From: Selaginella moellendorffii
Lineage: Eukaryota > Streptophyta > Lycopodiopsida > Selaginellales > Selaginellaceae
NCBI RefSeq assembly: GCF_000143415.4
Contig: NW_003314279.1
Location: 1,669,545 to 1,695,697, forward strand
Direction of reading: 5' to 3'
Length of the DNA stretch: 26,153 nt
The notes below the pieces were generated by a model that saw only the letters and a list, made by a program, of their open reading frames with translations, ran no database searches and had not been told where the DNA came from. Of the stretch, positions 17,669-26,153 are shown piece after piece (position 1 is the first letter of the stretch; each line of letters begins with the position of its first letter). Both the position numbers and the translations under genes were made by a program.

Positions 17669-18855
17669 TGTAATAAGTAGCTTTGATCTAGGGACTGGAT
17701 CACATACCTCATTTTGGACTTCACCCGACTTGATGGCCATATTGGCTCTGGCCTTCTTCGGGTAGGGACATTCCCTCGAAAAGTGTCCGCTTCACTGCAG
17801 TTGTAGCATATGTTGTTTCCTACGCTGCTAAACGACTTGACCTTTTTATCCGTGGGTTTGTCTCTTTTTGCTTGACTCCCCCATGTACTTGCTCGCTGGC
17901 CACCGGATTTGCCTTTCCGGAACCCCGAGGACTCATTCTTAGATAAACTCTTCTTGAATTTCCCCTTGCTATATGTTCCCCTCGGTTTGGCCCCTTTGTG
18001 AAACGTGGACCCCGACCCCGTGGCGTTCCCTTTTCGCAGGTTATCGTTGAAATGCATCACCTCACCGCGAGCCCAGGTTTGCAAACCTGATATGAAGGCA
18101 TGGAACGCATCCATATCCCCCATGTCCGTGACAAGTATCCTCTTTGCCATGAACCCATTCACATACTCCTAGATGGTTCCAGTCTACTTTAGCCTACTCA
18201 GCTCATCTCTTAGATGCAGAGTGGCATTCGGAGGAACGTATGTTGTGCGGATCCTCGCCTTCATCATGTCCCAAGTGGCCACCGATCCTTCGTTGGCCTT
18301 CGTTGTTCTCCACCAAGACTTGGCATTATCTGCCAAGTATGGTTTTGCACATGGGACCTTCTCCGAGCTCGGTAATCGCAACGCTCGGAAGTAGTCCTTC
18401 ATATCGTAAAACCAATCCTCCACCACCTTATAGTCATTCACTCCCTTGAAGACCGGTGGGGGCTTTGGTTTGTACTTAGGAACTGCCTGAGGGACTGATT
18501 CTACTTCGGTCTGTTCGACCTTGTTTGGTTCTGCCTCAGTCCCTACTGAAGGGTCTGCACCTTTTGCGCTGCCAGCATCCGCAGTCTTTCGCTTTTTCTT
18601 CCGCTTCTCGTCACGCTTTAGTTTGCGTACTAGAGTCTCTAGCAGGGCATTGGTCTGTGCCAACTGTCCTTCTAGAACATTCAATCGAGCCTTGGACAAC
18701 CGAACCTCGCCACCAGACTCCTGCTTGGAAGTTTCCTCACTGGAGTCATCCTCATGCAAGGATTCCTCATCCATAGCCTCTTGTTTGACCGGAGGCTCCA
18801 GCTCTGGCGGAGGTTTCGTCTCCGCCTTGGTTCGTTTGTGCCCCACCTTTGCCAT
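17669..18855 (-). pseudogene. Ty3 gag with coiled-coil-like N-terminus and broken zinc knuckle
   Basis: ATG at 18855 on minus. The N-terminus is acidic and Pro/Lys rich. A heptad-like ARLNVLEGQLAQTNALLETL stretch is followed by the gag core (FKGVNDYKVVEDWFYDMKDYFRAL, then KSWWRTTKANEGSVATWD). TAG stops at 18184-18186 and 18169-18171 interrupt one continuous frame. A basic Gly/Lys/Ser linker follows, then a CCHC knuckle start (ICYNCSE) that is lost through a one-base deletion near 17785-17790. The nucleocapsid role is inferred from the knuckle. Confidence 0.85.
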
Positions 18856-18900
18856 CTCCCAGCAATCCGCCTCTATCCTTCGCTAGAACTGAGGAAAAGG

Positions 18901-18918
18901 CTTCGATACCAAATTGTA
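18901..18918 (-). promoter_or_regulatory. Primer-binding site of the Ty3 element
   Basis: Minus strand reads TTACA/ATTTGGTATCGAAGCC around 18919/18918. TTGGTATC followed by a purine-rich GAAGC resembles the plant tRNA-Met-type primer site TGGTATCAGAGC, seen intact in the LARD at 21316-21330. It marks the inner edge of the 5' LTR. Confidence 0.6.
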
Positions 18919-19630
18919 AGCCACAAATTTTTCCTTTCCACTTTGCCAGCTTACCTCGTCTATCCGTCCAACACTGCTTTGGCTTTTGCTAAGTTCCCTT
19001 GCCAAGGTTCTTGCCTATGGTACCAGCTCCTACTTGGTTTCAGCTACTCACTGCACGAGCAACGGAGTGTTAGCCATCCATCCACGGATTCCCAAATCAC
19101 TCCCAATCCCCCTCCCCGGGTTAGACTGAACTTAAGGTTCGGCTACACTCCCCGCAAGCACAAGCAGCCAAGCACACCAAGCTTCCAGGTTCCTAACATC
19201 TTGGTACCACAAGACTTGATCATGGGACCCTCTAAATCCCAAGTCTTGAGTGCAACACTTGCTTCGAGACGCCGGGGTGAAACACCGTGGCCTAGTGGCC
19301 CGGTATGGGTACCTCTACCCCCCCACTTCCATCCCGAAGGAAGGCCCAAGCCCCTAGGAAGGGCAAGGACCAATGAGCCGCATGGTACTCAAGTGGGGCA
19401 CCACTCCACATGAGCCGGGAGCACCGCAATTGGTTTCCCTTTCGGGAGTGGGAGCTGCTCTTGAGCACTTCCTTGGATGGCCCCTCCGGCACCAACCAAG
19501 TCCATGCTCACTCCCACCCAAGGCCCCTCGGTCCCAGTCTCAACCTCAAGTCGGTTTGGAAGCCCCATTGGAGAGTCCCTTCAAAACTGGTTCCTGGACC
19601 TCACTATCCCTACTATACTTTTGGAACCCC
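18919..19630 (-). repeat. 5' LTR of the Ty3 element, truncated at its outer end
   Basis: No gene. The stretch ends inward in TTACA before the primer site. On minus, GGGGTTCCAAAAGTATAGTAGGGA (about 19608-19633, written here only as a landmark) is shared with the plus-strand LARD LTR at about 20338-20362, so the LTRs are related but in opposite orientation. The outer part is replaced at 19631 by the LARD LTR, consistent with insertion of the LARD into this LTR. Confidence 0.55.
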
Positions 19631-21315
19631 TGTGAGACACAAAATCCCTAGGCCCCAAAGTGGAGCCGGAAGGGCACCACGTGGTAGTGGCCGAAGCGAA
19701 ATCCAAATGAGCGTAACACGTTTGGACCGAAAGCTCCGACTTGAAAAGTCAAGAGCGGGAGTGGAACTCCCAACGAAGGGCTCAAGGAATGAGCATGAAG
19801 CGAGCCATAGGCGAGGCTCCAAAAAGGGACCCGAAAGGACCAACACATGACACGTGGAAGTGTCTGAGATGGAGTCCGAGGCGGACCCGAGATGGAGTCC
19901 GAGATGGACACGAAGTGAAGTCCGATATGGAGTCCGAGATGGGACCCGAAGTGGAGTCCGATATGGAGTCCGAGATGGAGTCCGAGATGGACCCGAGATG
20001 GAGTCCGAGATGGAGTCCGAGATGGACCGAGATGGAGTCCGAGATGGACCCGAGATGGAGTCCGAGATGGACCCGAGATGGAGGCCGAGATGGAGTCCGA
20101 GATGGACCCGAGATGGAGTCTGAGATGGAGTCCGAGATGGAGTCCGAGATGGACCCGAGATGGAGTCCGAGATGGACCCGAGACCGAGGCCGAAGCCGAG
20201 ACCGAGACCGAGTCTGAGTCCGAAACCCGGACTGAGACCGAGTCCGAGTCCGAGTTCGAGCCCGAGTCCGAGTCTGAATACTAATACAGGCAGTTGGGTG
20301 AAAGCCCAAAGCGATCGTCCCCCAGGGGGGGGGCTGTGGGGGGTTCCAAAAGTATAGTAGGGAGAGTGTGGGGGTTGGAGCCCAGTGGAGCCAATTTGGC
20401 CAGGAAAGGCTAGTTTGGCCCAGGAAGGGCCAGTTGGGCCTAGGAAGGCCAGACCCAGTGTTGGGTGATGAGCTGACCACTGGGAAGTCCAAGACTAGAG
20501 TGAACATGGACCGACAAGCGGGGTAGCTTGGTGAAGTGTTCAAGAGCCGGCTCTAGTTCTTCTGGGAGATCGACTGGCCGATGCTCCCAGTCCAAGTGTG
20601 GGTGGCACTACCTACTTGGATACCAGGCGTGGCTCAACGGAACCTCGCTCTAAGCCCATGGCTAGAGCACCCAAGGGCAGAAGGCGATGAGAGTACCCAG
20701 GTGGCTCGCGTAAGGCCACGGTGTTCCGAAATGTTGCCCCAAAGGCCCAGACTGTGGAAAGGAAGAGGAGCAGTCCTCTGGGGTAGTGACCAAGGACACA
20801 GTCGTGTGGTGAGGAAGTCCCAGAGGACCGTGGGACTTAGTGGTCGGGCCTGTGGGTCTCGATCAAGTGGCAGTGTTGGCAAACACGGCCAGGGGCAGAA
20901 AGGGACTTAGTGGGGACTGACAGAGGGATATTGGGGAAGGCTATTCCCCTTGTCGGTGGGCATCCTAAGGATGCTAAGGAGTGGATCTCAGATGACCACT
21001 CACGGATGGTTTGCCTAGTCTTGGAGAGCCAAGACTGTGATGCAAGTGGTAGACTACCAGTGTGGCAAAGGTGATTGGGCATGGCCTTAGCATAACGGGC
21101 TGCCATGTCGGTGGTACCTTTGAGTGTCGGTCATGGGATCGGACACGTGGAGCACTTGGACCAAGTGCAAATGTTGAGTGGCATGGATGCCATTCTCGGG
21201 GCTAGCAAGTCCCAAGTCCTGGATTGGACTTATGGAGGTTGTGAATGAGACTCCTCCAAGTGGTCGGAGGTGTGGTTAAGTGACTAAAGTAGAATGGAAA
21301 ATTTAGTCGCTTACA
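19631..21315 (+). repeat. 5' LTR of the LARD (about 1685 bp)
   Basis: Starts TGTGAGACAC and ends TTACA before the primer site. A minisatellite of 11-12-bp units (GAGATGGAGTCC alternating with GAGATGGACCC) fills about 19866-20175, followed by 6-bp GACCGA/GTCCGA units to about 20280. Frames across this array are open only through the repeat (ESEMDPRWSP-like) and are not genes. No promoter element could be assigned. Confidence 0.8.
19866..20280 (+). repeat. Minisatellite in the 5' LTR
   Basis: Tandem GAGATGGAGTCC and GAGATGGACCC units (11-12 bp, varied order, including GAAGTGGAGTCC and GATATGGAGTCC variants), then GAGACCGAG/GAGTCCGAG hexamer-type units. The equivalent array in the 3' LTR starts at about 25704 and differs in unit order and number, so the arrays have changed since insertion. 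Confidence 0.9.
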
Positions 21316-21330
21316 ACTTGGTATCAGAGC
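21316..21330 (+). promoter_or_regulatory. Primer-binding site of the LARD
   Basis: ACTTGGTATCAGAGC directly after the TTACA end of the LTR. TGGTATCAGAGC is complementary to the 3' end of plant initiator tRNA-Met, the primer most plant LTR elements use for minus-strand DNA synthesis. Confidence 0.88.
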
Positions 21331-24300
21331 TGTTCCTTAGTCTGACTTTTATTGGTGCTCAAGTATATCACCATTGATGTTGGCATCAGAAGGTCCTAGG
21401 AGTGGGCCTATCCTTGAGGAGTAGCATGTCGAGAGGACATGGCTCTCCACTCAAGTTCATGCGTGAACTTGGGCACAATGTGGTGGATAGAAAAGGGGCC
21501 AATAATGGAACGACTTTGGGATCTTGGGAATAGTGCAACGTTTTCCTCATTGAGTTGAGGAGGTGATCCAGATGAGCGTTTGACTCAGCAAACGGGCTAA
21601 TGTAGTTGGGGTAAACAACTATAGTTGGGATCACGGGGAAGATAGAGACTCCAAAAACAATAAAGGAGTCACAAGTTTATCCTCGCATGGTGGAGGCTGG
21701 TGCTCATGAAGGTGAGACCGGAATGGATGACCGTGAGAGGTCAAGTATGGATGAGGACACGAGTCCTCGAAATGGTAGCCAGGGCTACCTCTAATAAATG
21801 CTGGAACAACCCAAGGAGTTGGGGGTGTATTAAGTGGATGAGTTGGTATTCTCATCACATGGACAAGTAGTCCTAAGGGGCAAAGGTTGCCCCCAGAGAA
21901 CAAAATCAAGTGTCGGAGTAACACTTGTGAAAATAGTCCTTTTGAGTAGGACAGGAATGCAGGAAGTGTATTCCAGTGAGCTAGTGCCTCACAAATAGGA
22001 CCTTACGAGTCTGTGGATTAACCAAGTCCAAAACTACTGGATGACTCAAGTAAAGTCAAGAGATGGTCCTAAAAGGACTGATGGAAGCATTTGGACTGAA
22101 GTGTGTTGTACCCCACAAAGGATGGGGGGGGGATCATAGGATCCAAGGATGAGAACAGAGGGTATCTCATCGATGGCAAAATGGGCCATGCTAAAGTCGT
22201 GGGAAAGGTGTTCCCAAAAAGAAAATAACTTTGACACAAAGTTGTGTGTGACCTCTATGATGCAGTGCTAACGAATGGTTGGCATGAGAAAGAGTGGTAT
22301 TGGTCTTGGCAAAGACTTAGACACAAAGAAGAAGTGTCATAGAGGTAGGCTCGTGGAGCCGATGGTGTGGAGACACCAAATGTGCCAAGATGTGATACCT
22401 TGGGGCTATGTTGGTGGGTTCATGAGAACCCCTTGCCAAAGGAATCCCAATAGAAATGGGAATGGCATAGCCTAAGCTGCAGAACATGCAGTTGGAGTGT
22501 GGTGACCCAAATAATGATGGAGGTGTGGAAGCACCAGCAATGAGTTGTAGGACTTGACAACTATGAGGCAACTAAGCAAGAGGTGCAAAATAATTGGTTA
22601 AACGGGTAGAAGGTAGCTACCCAAGCCTTCTCAATGGCATAGGGAAGTTGGATATACCTTTACGGGGGATAAGTTGCTTATGTTGCGATATAGTAAGTCA
22701 ATGTCATAAAAGGAAATACTCATTGTCAAGGAAGCCGTCATTGGGACACCCGAACACTCTAGAACACCAGGAGGTGGTGTTTGATGTCGCAAGGGCAGTA
22801 GATAAGGCCCAAGGGACTAAGTCCCTAGCGAATGATGGATAGTAGGTGCTATCTAAATGTCCAAGGTGGCAGAGACAGGAAAAGACTGTCTACTCGAATT
22901 GGACAAAGCCAAAAATGGAATTTTGGCAAGGCTAGCGATGGGCGTGCAAAGGCTCGTAAGCAACAACGTAATCCCGGTGTGTGGGATTATAGGGTGAGCA
23001 TACCTGGATTGAGGAACCACTCCCTAAGCTATCGAGTAGGTTCATCCCTAAGAATACTTGCTAAGGCATGATAGAAAGTGCAAAGCTATCCTTCTGGTCT
23101 TGAGGAGAATGACCGAAGGAAAGGTGTGAAGCCAAAAGCAAGAAGTAAGGGGATAGAACCGAACCATAGGAATCGAAGGGCATAACCAAGGTTGGTTATG
23201 CCAACTGGGAGTGGAGAATCAAGTGGGGGCTCGAGGGTGTTGCCGCTAGCAACTGTGATGCCATGGAGAGTCTAAAATATGGAATTGTCCATGTTAAACT
23301 ATATGGTAATTGGAAAGCTTGCAGAAAGGGGGGGGGCCTTAGCAAGCTAAGGACAGAGTTCCTTCAAGGTTCCCAAAGAGGATTCTAGGTAACTTAGTAC
23401 CTAGAAAGACCAAGTGTAAATGGTTCATGGAATGTGCGAAATCAGAGTGGCACAGCAGAAGCGTGGTATTGAAGCTTGCCATGAGGCAAGGCTATCAAGG
23501 TTAGGGAAGTAGTTCCCGAGTGTTCAAAGAGAGGGCTTTGAACGAACGTCGATGGTCAAGGACTTTCACGCTTATGCAGGAACCATGTTACAGTGGTCGG
23601 AGGACTTGCCAAGCGAGATTGGCAAGTCGGGGGAACAAATACCCTAGTTGAAGGTGATAACTTCAAAAAGGGTGGGCCACGGGGCCAAGCATGGAGGAGT
23701 CCATGCATGATCACAGACTTGTCAAGTGAGAGGACTTGGCAGTGTGGAGGAACTAGGTTCCTAAGCTGTGATCTGTAGCGCGCTTTAAATATAGGTTGGT
23801 GCACCGGCGTGGGGAGTCACGCCAGGCATCTGGTGTGATGCCATCCGTAGATGCATATATGGAAGTTGGGTTCGAGTCCCGACCCTCTAGTGCTTGGGTT
23901 CGAGTCCCAAATCACTAGGGCGTGGTGATGGTTTGGAATATGAGGACACTCATATTTCGGTGGTCATGGACTCTCAGTGTGGAGACTGGTTTGGGCACAC
24001 CACCAAGCGAGGGATGCCTCGGAGTCGTGATGCATGGTTAGATTGCTTAGTGTGGCTCAGCATATCTAACTTGAACACTTTGGTGCCAGTGGCACCAAGG
24101 ACGTGGTGAATGAGATGGGGACACCCAGTCTCAGTTGCTATGGACCCTTGGCCGGAAGGGCTAGCTTGGGCGCACCGCCAAGTGTGGGGGATGCCCCCGG
24201 GGTCATAGTTAACAAATTAAAGGTCTGGAAGACCTAGTACCTATTGGCAAACCTGTTAAGGTGCCGAGGTGAGATCACTAGGTGATCTTGTGGCTAAATA

Positions 24301-25456
24301 AGGACAAGGTCCTTGTTTGGGTTAAGGAATAAGGTTCCTAGTTCAAAGTGTTGATTTGAACTATTGATGATGGTGTGGCTTGGTCAAGGTGACCAAGTGG
24401 GAAAAGCACCTTAGGGAAGTGAGCTATGTTATTGCGATGGCATAGTGTGTCCAAGGAAAGTAGTCTCTAAAGAGACCCATGGGAGGGTCATAAAGTTGGG
24501 CCATGAATAGAGCACACAGCAGAAAATGCTAAAGAGACTTACTAGGGGTGAACACCCTAGTCTTGGTAAAGCCGAGCCTTTGCTATGGAATCAAAAGAAT
24601 ACCTCAAGGAGGGAGGTAGAGATTCGGTGTTGCTTGGTGCAACAGTCAACGGATAGGAGCAAAAGAGAGTGGCCAAGATAGGGCCGTGGAATCCCTTGGA
24701 AGGAATCCAAGTGGCAAAGTTAGGCGAGGAACACTAATGTGTTGGACGCTAACAAATTGCGGGAAAGGAAATGTGTTTCCAAGGATGGATTCCGAATTGC
24801 TCTGATTTGGCGAAAGTGGAAGCTCCAAGGGAGGGAGCGGTAAGGTAGCCAAATGATAGGGCGATGGACAGCCCTAGCACAAAGTATGATAAATGGAACT
24901 TAGTGCCCAAGGTGGCACGAAATAGAAGAGAGGATGATGGTGCCCTTGGGTAACAAACTTCCTAGGATGGGGAAGTGGAGTTGCACAATCTGTGCAATGC
25001 AAGGTGTTGGAGACACCCAGGAAATTGACTTCCAAAAGTCAAAAGAGTAAAAGTTCCAAGGTGCAAACGTTCAATAGCTGGAAATTGAGACTACTCGAGA
25101 AGGAGTAGTGGGATTGACTTAGAGAAGGGTCTCTAAGAGGTTTAGCGAGAACTAAACCAATAAAAGGAGAGAACCACTACATGTGGTCCAATCAGTCTCT
25201 AAGTTGGAGAGACTACCCTCCTTAGAGGATAGGCAAGGCATGGTGAGCCTTGGTGTCAAACCATTGAGGAATATGCAAAAGGCATGGTAAGCCTTCAATA
25301 TCAAACCATTGACGAATATGGAGAAGGTATGGTGAGCCTTCAATGTCAAACCATTGACAAACATTGGCTAGGTGCCAAGGATGGAAATGGTGACACATGT
25401 GGGTGTTACTTTATAAAATGGTTTACCGTTCGATGAGGACATCGAACTTCATCTAT
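21331..25456 (+). other. Noncoding internal region of the LARD
   Basis: I see no supported gene in these 4.1 kb. The plus strand is purine-rich with many AAGG/GGAAG words. Two T-arm-like hairpins with GGGTTCGAGTCCC are at 23865-23883 and 23893-23910. The part 23840-24215 resembles the minus strand of 1-386. A 44-45-bp unit (GGCATGGTGAGCCTT ... TCAAACCATTGA) is repeated three times at about 25237-25369. Confidence 0.7.
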
Positions 25457-25468
25457 GGGTGGTGGAGT
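25457..25468 (+). promoter_or_regulatory. Polypurine tract of the LARD
   Basis: GGGTGGTGGAGT directly before the TGTGAGACAC start of the 3' LTR. A purine-rich tract here primes plus-strand DNA synthesis in LTR elements. The two T residues make it imperfect. Confidence 0.65.
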
Positions 25469-26153
25469 TGTGAGACACAAAATCCCTAGGCCCCAAAGTG
25501 GAGCCGGAAGGGCGCCACGTGGTAGTGGCCGAAGCGAGAGCCAAATGAGCATAACACGTTTGGACCGAAAGCTCCGACTTGAAAAGTCAAGAGTGGGAGT
25601 GGAACTCCCAACGAAGGGCTTGAGGAATGAGCACGAAGCGAGCCATAGGCGAGGCTCCAAAAAGGGACCCGAAAGGACCAACACATGACACGTGGAAGTG
25701 TCTGAGATGGAGTCCAAGGCGGACCCGAGATGGAGTCCGAGATGGACCCAAAGTGAAGTCCGATATGGAGTCCAAGATGGACCCGAGTTGGAGTCCGATA
25801 TGGAGTCCGAGATGGGACCCGAAGTGGAGTCCGATATGGAGTCCGATATGGAGTCCGGGATGGAGTCCGAGATGGACCCGAGATGGAGGCCGAGATGGAG
25901 TCTGAGATGGAGTCCGAGATGGACCCGAGATGGAGGCCGAGATGGAGTCCGAGATGGACCCGAGATGGAGTCCGAGATGGACCCGAGATGGAGTCCGAGA
26001 TGGAGTCCGAGATGGACCCGAGATGGAGTCCGAGATGGACCCGAGATGGAGTCCGAGATGGACCCGAGATGGAGTCCGAGATGGACCCGAGACCGAGACC
26101 GAGACCGAGGCCGAAGCCGAGACCGAGACCGAGTCCGAGTTCGAAACCGGGAC
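25469..26153 (+). repeat. 3' LTR of the LARD, cut by the window end
   Basis: Begins TGTGAGACACAAAATCCC and matches the 5' LTR from 19631 with scattered single-base differences (for example GGGCGCCACG against GGGCACCACG, and AGAGCC against AAATCC) up to the minisatellite, which starts near 25704 and differs in unit order. It runs past the window end, so its full length and the target duplication cannot be read. Confidence 0.85.

Larger units (their letters stand above)
19631..26153 (+). mobile_element. Non-autonomous LTR retrotransposon (LARD-like), 3' end beyond the window
   Basis: The two LTR starts are at 19631 and 25469, both TGTGAGACACAAAATCCC, and stay closely similar for the next several hundred bases. 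A primer site (ACTTGGTATCAGAGC, 21316-21330) follows the 5' LTR and a purine-rich tract (GGGTGGTGGAGT, 25457-25468) precedes the 3' LTR. The 4153-bp internal region has no gag-pol: the longest frames are about 100 residues without recognisable motifs. This matches large retrotransposon derivatives, which depend on proteins from an autonomous partner. The shared 3' internal sequence with the Ty3 element at 1-386 points to that family. Confidence 0.8.

Noticed and set aside
19741-20543. Long open frames across the LTR minisatellite (up to 253 residues)
   Set aside because: Repeat-driven frames on both strands (ESEMDPRWSP-like and reverse); no start context or non-repeat domain.
21331-25456. Hidden gag-pol in the LARD interior
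   Set aside because: I looked for protease, RT, RNase H and integrase motifs in the listed frames on both strands and found none.

Overview
The window looks like plant nuclear DNA that is almost entirely mobile elements. The plant signals are a chromodomain Ty3-type retrotransposon, a tRNA-iMet-type primer site, CCCTAAA telomere-type units and a transposase of a plant-like type. All coding-region introns I can place are 38-66 nt with good GT-AG ends. Such short introns recall lycophytes of the Selaginella type, but the species is not determined.

Three elements are nested or abutted. (1) A decayed minus-strand Ty3/chromovirus runs from its 5' LTR (about 18919-19630) through gag, protease, RT and RNase H (18855-15684), and resumes at integrase and chromodomain (1937-387) with a 3' noncoding tail (386-1). 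(2) Between RNase H and integrase lies a 13,746-bp DNA element (1938-15683). It has 24-bp perfect terminal inverted repeats and a 4-bp target duplication (TCTT, 1934-1937 and 15684-15687); removing it and one duplication makes the host reading frame continuous. (3) At 19631 a plus-strand non-autonomous LTR element (LARD-like) starts: 5' LTR 19631-21315, primer site, about 4.15 kb of internal DNA without gag-pol, and a 3' LTR starting at 25469 that leaves the window. Its internal 3' part resembles the tail of the Ty3 element, so the two are probably related.

The 13.7-kb element is the novelty. It carries two divergent spliced genes. The minus gene (7984-2380, eleven exons, about 1.6 k codons) has a ParB-like region, a DNA-methylase-like region, an acidic linker and a C-terminal NIF/FCP1-type HAD phosphatase domain; the catalytic signatures of the last two enzymatic parts are altered. 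The plus gene (10665-14125) is a transposase with an N-terminal TNP1/En-Spm-like part and a C-terminal DUF7869-type RNase-H-like core. Both genes have a GC-rich leader and a 5' UTR intron holding three copies of a 22-bp palindrome. About 30 copies of this palindrome are spread through the element and I see none elsewhere in the window. It sits in introns, between genes and in some coding sequence.

The copy is probably inactive. The two genes contain stops (TGA where CGA is expected, TAG where CAG is expected) and one frameshift. The Ty3 element has the same kind of decay, plus two intron-like insertions of 46 and 51 nt in its integrase region that exactly keep frame if spliced.
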